Source of the DNA: Hymenobacter sp. 15J16-1T3B
Lineage (GTDB): Bacteria > Bacteroidota > Bacteroidia > Cytophagales > Hymenobacteraceae
Direction of reading: 5' to 3'
DNA: 64,000 nt
Assembly: GCF_020711235.1 (NCBI RefSeq)
Contig: NZ_JAJFAV010000010.1
Coordinates: 162,274 to 226,273, forward strand
The notes below the pieces were generated by a model. That model was not told the origin of the DNA. It saw nothing but the letters and a program-made list of their open reading frames with translations, and made no database searches. Below are positions 24,159 through 34,064 of the stretch, in pieces. Made by a program: the position numbers and the translations under genes. Numbering within the stretch: the first letter of the stretch is position 1; every line of letters starts with the position of its first letter.

Positions 24159-25382
24159 ATGCAGCTTGTTGAAGTCAGTTCCCCAGCTCAGGCCCGTGAA
24201 TTCCTGGAATTTCCGCCGCGGGTCGTCTACGCCTCCGATCCGAATTACATTCGCCCGCTCGATCAGGATATCGAAGCCGTGTTCGACCCGGCCAAGAACA
24301 AGCTGTTTCAGAAAGGGGAGTGCACCCGCTGGCTGCTGCTCGACGAGCGGGGGCAAACCATCGGCCGGATTGCCGCCTTTTTCAACCGCGAAACGGCTTT
24401 CCCCTCCGAGAAAACGCCTCCGCCTGCTGACGCCGACGCCAAGCCCTCCAAGGAGGATTTTGCCCGCGGTATCGGCGGAGTAGGGTTCTTCGATTGCATC
24501 AACGACCAAGGCGCTGCCAATTGCCTGTTCGACGCCGCCCGCGACTGGCTGGCGGCGCGCGGACTGGAGGGCATGGACGGCCCCATCAACTTCGGCGACC
24601 GGGACCGGTTCTGGGGGGTAGTGACCGAAAACTTCGGCTCCCCGATTTACGGCGCAGGCTACAACCCGCCGTACTACGTCGAGCTGTTCCGCGAGTACGG
24701 CTTCGAGACGTACTTCAAGCAGGTCACGTTTTACCGCACCGTAGCGGCGACGTTGCACCCGTCGGTGCAGGCCCGGGCCGAGCGCATTGCCAACGACCCC
24801 AAGTACGAGTTCCGGCACATGCGCAAGAAGGACTGGAAAAAGTACGCCGAGGACTTCCGCACCATTTACAACAAAGCCTGGGTCAAGCACGAAGGCGTGA
24901 AGCCCATGTCGCCGGAAGCCGCGGTGAAGCTGATGAAGAGCATGCTCGATATCCTGGATGAGCGCATCATCTGGTTTGGCTACTACGACGGGCAGCCCGT
25001 ATCCTTTTACATCAACCTGCCCGAAATCAACGAAATCCTGAAGCGCTTCAACGGCAAGCTGGGGTGGTGGCAGAAAATTCAGTTTAAGTACCACCAGTTG
25101 CGCGGCACCGTCAAGACCATGTTCGGGGTGGTGTTCGGGGTGGTGCCCGAGCACCAGCGTAAGGGCGTGGAGGCGGCCATGGTGTACGCCTCCTCGTTGC
25201 TGATTCAGAAGCCCGGCGCCATTCCGTACACCCAGACGGTGATGAACTGGATCGGCGACTTCAATCCCAAGATGATGACCGTGACCAAACTGGTGGGCGG
25301 GCAGCCGTGGCGGGAGCACCAAACCCTGCGCTACCTCTTCGACCGCACCCGCGAATTCCAGCGGCATCCCATCATCGACTAG
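24159..25382 (+). CDS. GNAT-like N-acetyltransferase family protein
   Basis: The 407-residue soluble protein belongs to a Bacteroidota family annotated as GNAT-like. It opens MQLVEVSSPAQAREFLEFP with YASDPNYIRPLDQDIE and DPAKNKLFQKGE, followed by IGRIAAFFNRET and GVGFFDCINDQ, the beta-strand core where acetyl-CoA would bind. GPINFGDRDRFWG and PPYYVELFREYGFE are typical of this long form. A second GNAT-like half follows, with VVPEHQRKGVEAAMVY. The ATG at 24159 is chosen; a TTG four codons earlier is less likely. The substrate is unknown. It is followed by an HD hydrolase gene after a terminator-like hairpin. Confidence 0.8.
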   Translation: MQLVEVSSPAQAREFLEFPPRVVYASDPNYIRPLDQDIEAVFDPAKNKLFQKGECTRWLLLDERGQTIGRIAAFFNRETAFPSEKTPPPADADAKPSKEDFARGIGGVGFFDCINDQGAANCLFDAARDWLAARGLEGMDGPINFGDRDRFWGVVTENFGSPIYGAGYNPPYYVELFREYGFETYFKQVTFYRTVAATLHPSVQARAERIANDPKYEFRHMRKKDWKKYAEDFRTIYNKAWVKHEGVKPMSPEAAVKLMKSMLDILDERIIWFGYYDGQPVSFYINLPEINEILKRFNGKLGWWQKIQFKYHQLRGTVKTMFGVVFGVVPEHQRKGVEAAMVYASSLLIQKPGAIPYTQTVMNWIGDFNPKMMTVTKLVGGQPWREHQTLRYLFDRTREFQRHPIID

Positions 25383-25449
25383 GTTTTTCCGGCCGGCTTG
25401 GGCGCAGATAGTCAGCCTGCTGCCGGCAAAAGAACGGGGCAAGGCCCGG

Positions 25450-25485
25450 CGGCCGCGGCGTTGTTCGCCGCGGCCGTTGCATTTT
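25450..25485 (+). terminator. Terminator-like hairpin between the GNAT and HD genes
   Basis: An 11-bp perfect stem (CGGCCGCGGCG / CGCCGCGGCCG, loop TTGTT) is followed by TTGCATTTTTG, giving a partial T run. It ends seven bases before the HD-protein ATG. Confidence 0.6.
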
Positions 25486-25491
25486 TGCCCC

Positions 25492-26169
25492 ATGACTCCC
25501 GCTGCATCTGCTGATCTGGTGGCCCGCACCGCCGCCATGGTCGAAACCCAATTTACCGGCGAAGGCTCCGGCCACGACTGGGCCCACATCCGCCGCGTGT
25601 GGCTGGCCGCCCGCGCCTTGGCCCAGGCCGAAGGCGCCGACTTGCTTGTAACCGAGCTGGCCGCCTTGCTCCACGACATTGCCGACTGGAAATTCCACGG
25701 CGGCGACGAAGAAGCCGGCCCCCGGGCCGCCCGCGCCTGGCTGCTCGGGCAAGGCGCCGAGGAGGCCCTCATTGCCCGCGTGGAGGCTATTATCCGCGAG
25801 GTGTCGTTCAAGGGCGCCGGCGTGGCCACGCCGGTAGCCACCCTGGAGGGTGCCTGCGTGCAGGATGCTGACCGCCTCGACGCTATTGGCGCCATTGGCG
25901 TGGCGCGGGCGTTTGCTTACGGCGGCCACAAGGGCCGCCCGCTGCACGACCCGGCTCAGCCGCCGGTGCAGCACGGCACCTTCGCCGAATACAAATCCAA
26001 TGGCGGCCCGACCATCAACCACTTCTACGAGAAGCTGCTGCACCTGCGCGAGCGGCTGCACACCGCCGCGGCCCGCCGCGTGGCCGATGAGCGGCACCGG
26101 TTCATGGAGCAGTTTCTGGCGCAGTTTCTGAAAGAGTGGGAGGGAAGCGACCTGCTACCAGCCGGTTAA
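25492..26169 (+). CDS. HD-domain phosphohydrolase (YedJ-like)
   Basis: The 225-residue soluble protein is a metal-dependent HD hydrolase. Metal ligands are visible as HDWAH (28-32), the HD doublet His61-Asp62 in LLHDIADWKFHG, and the downstream Asp in QDADRLDAIGAIG. This is the layout of YedJ/PF01966 proteins, which act on phosphomonoesters or nucleotides. The substrate cannot be assigned. I chose the ATG at 25492; the in-frame TTG five codons upstream lies in the preceding hairpin's T run. Neighbours give no pathway hint. Confidence 0.87.
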   Translation: MTPAASADLVARTAAMVETQFTGEGSGHDWAHIRRVWLAARALAQAEGADLLVTELAALLHDIADWKFHGGDEEAGPRAARAWLLGQGAEEALIARVEAIIREVSFKGAGVATPVATLEGACVQDADRLDAIGAIGVARAFAYGGHKGRPLHDPAQPPVQHGTFAEYKSNGGPTINHFYEKLLHLRERLHTAAARRVADERHRFMEQFLAQFLKEWEGSDLLPAG

Positions 26170-26230
26170 TCGGTTTTATCCAATCCGGGCGGCACGAAAG
26201 CGGCCGTTTTTACGTTGTTTTGTCGGTAAG

Positions 26231-26479
26231 ATGAAGACTCTCCTTTTCCCGTTGCGCCGCACTTGGCTGCTGCCCGTGCTCCTGTTGCTTGCGCTGGCCA
26301 GCTGCCGCACGTGCCCCATTGCCTCGTGCCACGTGCGCAAGGTGCACATCCACGGCGGGCAGAAATACCGCGGCCAGCCGCTCTGGAAAAAGCAGAACCC
26401 GGAGATTGGCGAAAAGATCAAAGTCCACAACGAGCCCGACAAGAAAATGGGCAATGACCGGAGCAAGTCAAAACCGTGA
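26231..26479 (+). CDS. Small lipoprotein of unknown function
   Basis: The 82-residue protein has a signal peptide and lipobox (LLLLALASC), then a short mature part rich in Cys, His and Lys (TCPIASCHVRKVHIHGGQKY and KKQNPEIGEKIKV). The CPxxxC-like arrangement near the N-terminus and the HxH might bind metal, but this is conjecture. It lies between the HD hydrolase and gyrA on the same strand, 61 bases after the former. Small lipoproteins of this type seem widespread in the family but are unnamed. Confidence 0.75.
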   Translation: MKTLLFPLRRTWLLPVLLLLALASCRTCPIASCHVRKVHIHGGQKYRGQPLWKKQNPEIGEKIKVHNEPDKKMGNDRSKSKP

Positions 26480-26508
26480 TTTTGCTAGGAAAAACGGCCT
26501 TTTTTCGG

Positions 26509-26516
26509 TATCTTGC
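26509..26516 (+). promoter_or_regulatory. -7-like element TATCTTGC upstream of gyrA
   Basis: TATCTTGC, a common Bacteroidota -7 variant, lies 75 bases before the gyrA ATG and is preceded by T-rich sequence. Confidence 0.5.
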
Positions 26517-26591
26517 CCACTTAAATACCACTTCACATCCGGCGTCTGCGGCCCTCGTTTTGGGGGTGCCGCGGGCCTTTCGTTTTGACTA

Positions 26592-29138
26592 ATGGCTGAA
26601 GGCGAAAAAATCATTCCCATCAACATTGAGGACGAGATGCGCGGCGCGTACATCGATTACTCGATGTCCGTCATCATCTCCCGAGCCCTGCCCGACGTGC
26701 GCGACGGCCTCAAACCCGTGCACCGCCGCGTGCTCTACGGCATGTCGGAACTGGGCGTATCCTACACCAAAGCCCACAAAAAGAGCGCCCGTATCGTGGG
26801 CGAGGTGCTCGGCAAATACCACCCCCACGGCGACTCCTCGGTGTACGACACCATGGTGCGCATGGCCCAGGACTGGTCCCTGCGTTACCCGCTCGTCGAC
26901 GGCCAGGGCAACTTCGGTTCCATCGACGGCGACTCGCCGGCCGCTATGCGTTACACCGAAGCCCGCCTCAAGCGCCTAGCCGACGAGCTGCTCGGCGACC
27001 TGGACAAGGACACGGTGGACTTCCAGCCCAACTTCGACGACTCGCTGGAAGAGCCGTCGGTGATGCCGGCTAAATTCCCCAACCTGCTGGTTAACGGCTC
27101 CTCGGGCATTGCCGTGGGCATGGCCACCAACATGGCCCCGCACAACCTGACGGAAGTTGTCGACGGCATCGTGGCCTACCTGGCCAACCCCGACATCACC
27201 GTGCAGGAGCTGATGGAGTACGTAAAAGCGCCGGACTTCCCCACGGGCGGCGTGATTTACGGCTACGAAGGCGTGCGCCAGGCCTTGGAAACCGGCCGCG
27301 GCCGCATCGTGATGCGCGCCAAGGCGCAGTTTGAAACCACGCCTTCGGGCAAGGAGCAGATCATCGTCACCGAAGTGCCCTACATGGTCAACAAGGCGGC
27401 CATGATTCAGCGCACGGCGGAGCTGATCAACGAGAAGAAAATTGAGGGCATTGCCGACCTGCGTGACGAATCGGACCGCGACGGCATGCGCATCGTGTAC
27501 GATTTGAAGCGCGACGCGGTGCCGCAGGTGGTCTTGAACAACCTGTTCAAGTACACCCAGCTGCAGTCGACGTTCGGCGTCAACAACGTGGCCCTGGTGA
27601 AAGGCCGCCCGATGACGCTCAACCTCAAAGACCTGATCCACTACTTCGTGGAGCACCGCGGCGACGTTATCGTGCGCCGCACGCGCTTTGAGCTTGCGGA
27701 GGCGCAGAAGCGGGCCCACATCCTGGAAGGTCTGCTTATCGCCCTGGACCACCTCGACGAGGTCATTGCCATCATCCGGGCCTCGCGCGACCCGGAGTTG
27801 GCCCGCACCCAACTCATCGAGCGCTTCGCCCTGAGCGACGTGCAGGCCCGGGCCATTCTCGATATGCGCCTGCAGCGCCTGACCGGCCTGGAGCGCGACA
27901 AAATCGTGAACGAGTACAACGAGCTGATGAAGCTCATCGACCACCTGAAGGCCGTGCTGGAGTCGCCCGAGATGCAACGCGACATCATCCGCCAGGAGCT
28001 GCAGGACGTCCGCGACCGGTACGGCGATTCGCGCCGGACGGAAATCGAGTACGCCGGCGGCGAAATCGACTTTGAGTCGCTGATTGCCGAGGAGTCGATG
28101 GTCATTACCATCTCCAACGAAGGCTACATCAAGCGCACCTCGCTCGACGAGTACCGGGCGCAGGGCCGCGGCGGCGTAGGAGCGAAGGGCGTCTCGACCA
28201 AGGACACGGACTTCACCGAGCACCTGTTCGTCGCCTCGACCCACGACTTCCTGCTGCTCTTCACCGAGGGCGGCCGTCTGTTCTGGAAAAAGGCCTATGA
28301 ACTGCCCGAGGGTGGCAAAGCCGCCAAAGGCCGTCCGATTCAGAACCTGATTCCGGAGCTGGCCGACGACCCGGTGCGCTCGGTGCTGAACGTGCGCGAC
28401 CTGCGCGACCCGGACTACGCCCAGAACAACTACCTGATGTTCTGCACCGAGCAGGGCACGGTGAAGAAAACCACGCTCGAAGCCTACTCGCGTCCGCGTG
28501 CCGCCGGCATCAACGCCATTACCATCAACGAGGGCGACCGGTTGCTCGACGTGCAGCTCACCACGGGCAGCAGCGAAGTTATTCTAGCCTCGAAATTGGG
28601 CCGCGCCGTGCGCTTCAACGAGGAAAACGTGCGCCCGATGGGCCGTACGGCTGCCGGGGTACGCGGCATTACCTTATCGGAGGAAGGCGACGACCGCGTG
28701 GTCGGCATGGTCTGCCTGGCCGATCCGAACAAGGAACTGCTGGTGGTGTCGGAAAACGGCTACGGCAAGCGCAGCCCCATCGACGACTACCGCATCACCA
28801 ACCGCGGGGCCAAGGGTGTAAGCACCCTGAAGATTACCGAGAAGACCGGTTCGCTGGTGTCTATTAAGGACGTTAATGACGACGACGACCTGATGATCAT
28901 CAACCGCTCAGGCCTCACCATCCGCCTGCGCGTGGCCGACGTACGGTCGATTGGCCGGGCTACGCAGGGCGTGCGCCTGATCAAAATCAGCGAGGGCGAC
29001 GAAATTTCGTCGGTGGCCAAAGTAGCTGCCGACGACAAAGAGCTCGGGGCGGAGCTGGCTGAAGTGCCAGCGGCAGGGGAGTCCGACGACTCGGCTGCTG
29101 AGCCTACTCTCAACGACGAAACCTCCGGCGCCGAATAA
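26592..29138 (+). CDS. gyrA: DNA gyrase subunit A
   Basis: The 848-residue GyrA is the cleavage-rejoining subunit of DNA gyrase, acting with GyrB to introduce negative supercoils. The catalytic tyrosine is Tyr121 in [10 protein letters not shown]. The quinolone-resistance region [17 protein letters not shown] has Ser82 and Asp86 at the positions equivalent to E. coli 83 and 87, so no classic resistance change is visible. The C-terminal pinwheel domain contains a GyrA-box-like [10 protein letters not shown] near residue 525. The tail is acidic (ending DETSGAE). The start follows directly after TTTTGACTA. A TPR gene follows 68 bases downstream. Confidence 0.98.
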   Translation: MAEGEKIIPINIEDEMRGAYIDYSMSVIISRALPDVRDGLKPVHRRVLYGMSELGVSYTKAHKKSARIVGEVLGKYHPHGDSSVYDTMVRMAQDWSLRYPLVDGQGNFGSIDGDSPAAMRYTEARLKRLADELLGDLDKDTVDFQPNFDDSLEEPSVMPAKFPNLLVNGSSGIAVGMATNMAPHNLTEVVDGIVAYLANPDITVQELMEYVKAPDFPTGGVIYGYEGVRQALETGRGRIVMRAKAQFETTPSGKEQIIVTEVPYMVNKAAMIQRTAELINEKKIEGIADLRDESDRDGMRIVYDLKRDAVPQVVLNNLFKYTQLQSTFGVNNVALVKGRPMTLNLKDLIHYFVEHRGDVIVRRTRFELAEAQKRAHILEGLLIALDHLDEVIAIIRASRDPELARTQLIERFALSDVQARAILDMRLQRLTGLERDKIVNEYNELMKLIDHLKAVLESPEMQRDIIRQELQDVRDRYGDSRRTEIEYAGGEIDFESLIAEESMVITISNEGYIKRTSLDEYRAQGRGGVGAKGVSTKDTDFTEHLFVASTHDFLLLFTEGGRLFWKKAYELPEGGKAAKGRPIQNLIPELADDPVRSVLNVRDLRDPDYAQNNYLMFCTEQGTVKKTTLEAYSRPRAAGINAITINEGDRLLDVQLTTGSSEVILASKLGRAVRFNEENVRPMGRTAAGVRGITLSEEGDDRVVGMVCLADPNKELLVVSENGYGKRSPIDDYRITNRGAKGVSTLKITEKTGSLVSIKDVNDDDDLMIINRSGLTIRLRVADVRSIGRATQGVRLIKISEGDEISSVAKVAADDKELGAELAEVPAAGESDDSAAEPTLNDETSGAE

Positions 29139-29206
29139 CCCGGCGCCGGGGTTTCCCGTTTTTGCACGAATTCTCTCAACCATAGTTTCCCACTCTTTTC
29201 ATTCCC

Positions 29207-30328
29207 ATGAAAAAGACCTTTCTGACGATTTTGCCGGCGTTGGCCATGCATGCCGCCGTTGCGCAAAACTCGGCCGTGAACAATGCACAGCTGCTGCAGA
29301 AAAACGGTACGCTGGACAAAGCCCGCACGGAAATCGACAAGGCCATTACCAATCCGAAGACCTCGGACAAAGCCAAGACTTGGTACGTGCGCGGGGAGAT
29401 TTACGAGGGCATGGCGCAGAGCCCGATCTACGGCAAGGCGCTGCAACCCGGTGAAGGGGCGAAAACCGCTTTTGAATCGTATCAGAAGGCCATTTCGCTG
29501 GAAGGCAAAGACAGCGACTACGGCAAGCAAGCCACCACGCGCCTTGATAACCTGTACGGCATGGCGCTTAACGCCGGCGTGGAGAACTACAACGCCCAGA
29601 AATACGACGAAGCGTTGAACTCGTATCGCATGGCCCAGCAGATTCGTCCGCAGGACACCACGGCGCTGCTGTATGCTGCTTACGCTGCGGAGGCCAAACA
29701 AGACATTCCGTCGGCCAAGGAGAATTACAACAAGCTGGTGGCCATCAATTACAAATCGCCGCAGTTGTACGACCGTCTGTTGCGTATTGCCCGCCAGGAA
29801 AACAACGAAGCTGAAGCTCGGCGCGTGGTGCAGCAAGCGCTGCAGGCATATCCGACCAATAAGACGTTCTTGCTGGAAGATCTGAACATGGCACTGAGTT
29901 CGGGCCGCGGCCCGGAAGCCATCGACAAAATCCAGAAAGCCATTGCGGCCGACCCGAACAATTCCAACTTGTACTCGGTGCTGGGTTCGGTGTACGAGCA
30001 AAGCAAACGGCCGGAAGATGCTTTAGCGGCTCATAAGAAGGCCATTGAGCTGGATCCAAAGAACTTCGACTCGCAGTATAACCTGGGCGTGTACTACTAC
30101 AACAAGGGTGCAGACATCTTCAAGGTCGTCAACAAGATGGATCTGAAGACGTACCAGGCCAAAGGCAAGAAAATGGAAGTTGACGGCAAGAAGTACATGG
30201 AACAAGCCATCCCGTACTTTGAAGCTGCAATGCAACTCAAGGCAGACGACGCTGGCGTACGTAGCGCGTTGCAAAAAGCTTACACGACGGTTGGGCGCAA
30301 AGCAGATGCTGAGCGCCTGATGAAGTAG
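29207..30328 (+). CDS. Secreted tetratricopeptide-repeat protein
   Basis: The 373-residue protein has a signal peptide (MKKTFLTILPALAMHAAVAQ) and a chain of TPR-like helical repeats. Recognisable units include TWYVRGEIYEGMAQSPIYG, NAGVENYNAQKYDEALNSYR, ALLYAAYAAEAKQDIPSAKE, NLYSVLGSVYEQSKRPEDAL and DSQYNLGVYYYNKGADIFK. TPRs mediate protein-protein contacts; no enzyme domain is attached. It is 68 bases downstream of gyrA and probably shares transcription, ending at a strong hairpin. A periplasmic scaffold role is inferred. Codon use is less GC-biased than in flanking genes. Confidence 0.88.
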   Translation: MKKTFLTILPALAMHAAVAQNSAVNNAQLLQKNGTLDKARTEIDKAITNPKTSDKAKTWYVRGEIYEGMAQSPIYGKALQPGEGAKTAFESYQKAISLEGKDSDYGKQATTRLDNLYGMALNAGVENYNAQKYDEALNSYRMAQQIRPQDTTALLYAAYAAEAKQDIPSAKENYNKLVAINYKSPQLYDRLLRIARQENNEAEARRVVQQALQAYPTNKTFLLEDLNMALSSGRGPEAIDKIQKAIAADPNNSNLYSVLGSVYEQSKRPEDALAAHKKAIELDPKNFDSQYNLGVYYYNKGADIFKVVNKMDLKTYQAKGKKMEVDGKKYMEQAIPYFEAAMQLKADDAGVRSALQKAYTTVGRKADAERLMK

Positions 30329-30342
30329 TAGGGTAGGAATAA

Positions 30343-30378
30343 AATATACGCCCAAGGTGACTTGGGCGTATATTAAAA
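30343..30378 (+). terminator. Terminator after the TPR gene
   Basis: A perfect 14-bp stem (arms 30343-30356 and 30361-30374, loop GTGA) lies 15 bases beyond the stop. Its right arm ends in TATATT followed by AAAAA, so it may work in both directions. Confidence 0.75.
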
Positions 30379-31131
30379 ACCATTACTTAACATAATATAA
30401 ATTATAACACAAAACAATATGGTAGCTAGGCGCTGTCCATTGTGTGTTGGCGGTGGTTGCTACCCAGGCTGCTAAGGCCCTGCGTGGGTATGTCACGTAA
30501 GTTGTAGTCGGCAACCAGTACTCCACCTGCAACAGACGCTGTGCACGCGCATCCCGGACGGCGTATTGGCCCTGGGCGTCGTCGGGCCCACCGGTTACCG
30601 AAACCCAGGCGTTGTCATTATCACTAAACCTTTGCTGTTGTTCGTGACATATATTCCTTGGTTAGCTAGCTGCCCAGGTGAATTTTCAGATCCGCCTTAG
30701 TTTAGTTATTACTCTACTTCTAAGTTTCTGCCGCTATTGCAGCAATACTTGGGCAACTAGTATTGTGATGTGATATTCTCGTGCCTGTATATTCTATAGA
30801 GTGTCGCCGTGCTTTGATTCTTTAATGGATTTTAAGCGTTTTATGATGCTTGCCATTGATCAGTTCATTTAACGGTCTTGGGGAACAATCATTCAAGGCT
30901 TTAGCCAATAGCGGCATGTACGGGCCTCTCCTTCCTTCCCTCCCTTTCTTCCCTGCCCCGCCCCTTCTGTTAGATAGATTTCTTTTTGTTGTGTATAGTG
31001 GTATTATCAGCAAGGTATCACATAGTATAAAAAAGCATAAAAAGTTTAAAAAGGCATATACTTTTTTATACTTTATGCACTTTATTATACTATTATTGAC
31101 TACCTAGCATTTACTCACCCGTATATATACC
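30379..31131. other. Long AT-rich intergenic region
   Basis: About 750 bases without a supported gene. The half nearest the next gene (30670-31131) is strikingly AT-rich for this genome, with runs such as AAAAAGTTTAAAAAGG before the gene at 31132. A minus-strand frame from about 30405 to 30660 is stop-free for about 85 codons but has no start codon and no recognisable domain. Low GC and emptiness suggest acquired DNA or a large regulatory region. Confidence 0.5.
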
Positions 31132-32127
31132 ATGCCCAAAACCATAGAGTACCCACGAACGAGTTACCTCTCCGCCTGGGAAGTAGCAGAAGTTGTTGAT
31201 GACACGGGGGGCAAATGCTCCATCGAAGCTTGCGCACGTAAGCTTAACCGCAAGGTCAGCGGGAGTTTCAAAGCTATTCTTGGTTCTGCGGTAAAGTTTG
31301 GCCTCTTGACCAGCAAGCGGGAAATGCTGACCACCACCAATCTTTTCCGCCGCATCAAGAATGCCTATGACAAAGAGGAAGAGAAAATCTACCACCGCGA
31401 GGCGTTTCTACATCCTCCGCTCTTTGCCCACATCTGTCGGAAGTTCCGCAACCGGGAATTACCGGTGCACATGTTTGACGTGATGCTCGTGCGGGAATTC
31501 GACGTGGAGGAAATCAATGCACAGAACGTTGCCAAAGCGTTTGTGGAAGGAGCCCGGATGGTCGACATTCTGGATGAGCGCAACTTTATTGCTGACATCG
31601 ACCTGCTGGCCAAAGCCAATCCACGCCGGGAACTGGCCAGCCCCGGCATGAACGTGAACATATTCCCCCAAGATGCCGGAACAATCACGCTCAGCGCCCC
31701 TTTGGTAGATGCACCGGCAGTAGTCCGCATGCCAGCGCCCAGTATTGCCGCGCCTACCTTTTCGGACGACGCAGTGGCAGACCTCTTCGGACTGGCTCCT
31801 CCGCAGTCTATTCCCCCCAGCAACTATGTACCGACAGTAGGTGCTGAACAGGCCCCTCCGGCGCCGGTTCCCGCCACTGCGCCCACCAGCACTTCCCAAC
31901 AACCGCCGCTTGTACCTGCCCCTGAACCCAGTCTTCCGGCCACCGGCAGTCATGTACCGATAGCCGTGCCAACGCCGGGTGCAGCAAATGGTCAGGGCGC
32001 GCTTTATACCATTCGCATTACCGGACCGGGCCTGGACACCCAACTTTCTGTGCAGGAAGATGCGGACTTGCTCATTGTCCAAGCTCTACTGGAAAAAATC
32101 CGGAAGCACCTGCAGCGGCTGGGGTAA
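31132..32127 (+). CDS. Protein with N-terminal winged-helix-like region and conserved C-terminal tail, unknown function
   Basis: The 331-residue soluble protein has three parts. Residues 1-75 (YPRTSYLSAWEVAEVVDD, then GGKCSIEACARKL and AVKFGLLTSKREML) look like a winged-helix domain. Residues 80-160 are helical (HPPLFAHICRKFRNRELP, MFDVMLVREFDVEEINAQ). A Pro/Ala-rich linker follows at 185-285, then a short C-terminal module (YTIRITGPGLDTQLSVQEDA, LLIVQALLEKI). I do not recognise a named family. Similar winged-helix plus PLF-type helical halves occur in proteins of unclear, possibly regulatory or defence-related, function in other bacteria; I recall this only by pattern. It is isolated after a long AT-rich region, consistent with horizontal acquisition. 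Confidence 0.8.
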   Translation: MPKTIEYPRTSYLSAWEVAEVVDDTGGKCSIEACARKLNRKVSGSFKAILGSAVKFGLLTSKREMLTTTNLFRRIKNAYDKEEEKIYHREAFLHPPLFAHICRKFRNRELPVHMFDVMLVREFDVEEINAQNVAKAFVEGARMVDILDERNFIADIDLLAKANPRRELASPGMNVNIFPQDAGTITLSAPLVDAPAVVRMPAPSIAAPTFSDDAVADLFGLAPPQSIPPSNYVPTVGAEQAPPAPVPATAPTSTSQQPPLVPAPEPSLPATGSHVPIAVPTPGAANGQGALYTIRITGPGLDTQLSVQEDADLLIVQALLEKIRKHLQRLG

Positions 32128-32225
32128 AATGAGTGGCGGCGGGTGTGGGCCCGGAACCGATACGTTCCTCTGCCCTCACCCGCCGCTGTTGCAGGCGCCC
32201 CGCTCCTGGAACATTATTATGTTAA

Positions 32226-33902
32226 CTAAGGTCGAGGCCGTCGGCTGATTTCCGTTACGTACCACCGCCCGTCGGCAAACTGGTGGCTTAGATCAAAGCT
32301 GTCGACAGTGACGACCCGGAACCGGCGCGCCAGCGCCGCCGGGAAAGGCGATGCACCACGCGCCGGGGCGTACACCAGCGCGGGCAGCTGCCGCAGCGGC
32401 AGGGAGTCGGCGCCCGCGTCCCACTGCGGCACCACGCGTCCGGCCGCCCAGATCCATTTGATCTGCATCTCCCCCAGGCTATACACCGGCAGCTGGCGCA
32501 AAGCGGGCCGCTCCCGTACCAGTTGCGCCAACGGGCGCAGGCCCGGGTCGTCGCGGCGGCGCTGCCATTGCGGATAGGCCGGCATCAGCAGGCCGCTGGC
32601 CAGCAACACCACTGCCAGGGTCCCCACCACTGCTGCTTGCGGCAGTTGGCCGCGAACCCAGCGCCAGCCCACCAGCGCCGCTCCGGCCAGCGCCAGCAGG
32701 GAGGTTATCCAGTACCGACTGGACGCGGGGGCAAAACTAGCCAGGCCCACAAAGCGCAAGGCCAGCGGCAAGGCTAGCAACACCGCCACCACCACCCCCA
32801 CCCAGCCGCGCAACAACCATGTATCGGCCCGGGTGTACGGGCGGGCCGGATTCAGCCAGTACCGCAGCAAGCCGCCGGTCAGCAAAGCCAGGGGCGGCAG
32901 CACGGGCAACAGATACCGCTCTTTCTTTTCGGGCACCAAGCTCAACAGCAACAACGTGGCCCCCACCCAGGCCAGCAGCAAGGCGTACGGGGCATAGGGC
33001 CGAATGCGCGGGGCTGCGTACGGCCATACCAGGGCCGCCAGCGAGGCCAGCGCCCAGAACCCCATAAAGACCGGGAAACTGCTGTAAAACCAGATCGGCT
33101 GCACGTGGCGGTTGGCCCAGGAAGTGGATTCGGTCTGCGCCACCTGACTGGCTTCGTGCAGGTGCTGGCTGAGGACGTACAAGGGCCACACACAACCCAG
33201 CAACAGCCCCACTCCTACCATCAGGACCACGCCCGGCCATTGGCGGCGCAGGGCGGACCGGTCGCCGCGCCAGGCGTAGGCCAGCAGAAAGGGCAGCAGC
33301 ATGCCGTAGGGCGCCACGGGGCCTTTGCTGAGCACCGAGAGGGCAATCAGCAAGCCGGCGGCGCCAAACCAGCCCCACCCCCGCCCGCGGGCTTGCAAGC
33401 CCCGCAGGCCCGCGGCCAGCGCCCCGGTCATCAAGCAGTAACAATAGATGTCCCAGCCGTTGCCGTCGCGCCCGGCGGTGAGCAGCAGCAGGCTACTGGC
33501 CAGCACCACCGCGCTCAACCAGGCCGTGCGGCCCTGATCGGCGGGCGGCGTCAGGCGCCGGGCCAGGGCCCAAAAGAAGAGCACCAGCAGGCAGGCCCCC
33601 ACGGCCGAGGGCAGCCGCAGCAGGCCCAGATCGGTGGTCGAGCCCGTCAGGTGCATCACCGCGGCCACCAGCCAGGTGGGCAACGGGGGTTTGGCCAGGC
33701 GCAGCTCGCCGTTCATGGTGGGCAGCAGCCACGAGCCGCCGGCGTGAATTTCGCGGGCGGCCACGAAGTTGCGGGCTTCCATGAGCCCGATTTCCGGCGC
33801 GTCGAGGCGCACAAACAACCCTATTCCCAACACCACGCCCAGCACCGCCCACTGCACCCACGGCCGCGGCCACCCCGCAGCGCTCAGAAAAGAATCAGCC
33901 AT
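32226..33902 (-). CDS. ArnT/PMT-like membrane glycosyltransferase (GT39/83 type)
   Basis: The 558-residue integral membrane protein has about twelve hydrophobic segments and the N-terminal architecture of ArnT/PMT enzymes, which transfer sugars from polyprenyl phosphate donors onto envelope acceptors. The first periplasmic loop contains GLMEARNFVAAREI, with Glu and Arg where the family has its DEARY motif, followed by PTMNGELRLAKPPLPTWL. The C-terminal part is soluble and beta-rich. The start at 33902 precedes TM1 directly. It is divergent from the NAD-epimerase gene and near LAB_N and GT2 genes, so a lipid or protein glycosylation pathway is inferred. Acceptor and sugar are unknown. Confidence 0.87.
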   Translation of the reverse strand: MADSFLSAAGWPRPWVQWAVLGVVLGIGLFVRLDAPEIGLMEARNFVAAREIHAGGSWLLPTMNGELRLAKPPLPTWLVAAVMHLTGSTTDLGLLRLPSAVGACLLVLFFWALARRLTPPADQGRTAWLSAVVLASSLLLLTAGRDGNGWDIYCYCLMTGALAAGLRGLQARGRGWGWFGAAGLLIALSVLSKGPVAPYGMLLPFLLAYAWRGDRSALRRQWPGVVLMVGVGLLLGCVWPLYVLSQHLHEASQVAQTESTSWANRHVQPIWFYSSFPVFMGFWALASLAALVWPYAAPRIRPYAPYALLLAWVGATLLLLSLVPEKKERYLLPVLPPLALLTGGLLRYWLNPARPYTRADTWLLRGWVGVVVAVLLALPLALRFVGLASFAPASSRYWITSLLALAGAALVGWRWVRGQLPQAAVVGTLAVVLLASGLLMPAYPQWQRRRDDPGLRPLAQLVRERPALRQLPVYSLGEMQIKWIWAAGRVVPQWDAGADSLPLRQLPALVYAPARGASPFPAALARRFRVVTVDSFDLSHQFADGRWYVTEISRRPRP

Positions 33903-33983
33903 ACGTCTAGTAAAAGTGGGAGCGTATACGGCCCTGCCGGGCTAAAGCTACGTATGCGGGGCGCGGCGGGGCGGCTTTTCGGC

Positions 33984-33991
33984 TACCTTTG
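33984..33991 (+). promoter_or_regulatory. -7 element TACCTTTG
   Basis: An exact match to the Bacteroidota -7 consensus TAnnTTTG, 73 bases upstream of the epimerase ATG at 34065. Confidence 0.55.
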
Positions 33992-34064
33992 CCCGCCATT
34001 CCCGCGGCCGGGCTGCCCGGCCCACGCCGCGGGCGCTGTCTTTGTTTCATTGCTGCTCCACTGT

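Noticed and set aside
26835..26850. Possible quinolone-resistance change in gyrA
   Set aside because: Residues Ser82 and Asp86 (E. coli 83 and 87 equivalents) are susceptible-type.
30405..30660. Minus-strand open stretch of about 85 codons without a start codon
   Set aside because: No ATG/GTG/TTG near its upstream stop gives a sensible gene, and no domain is recognisable; a degraded gene is possible but not supported.
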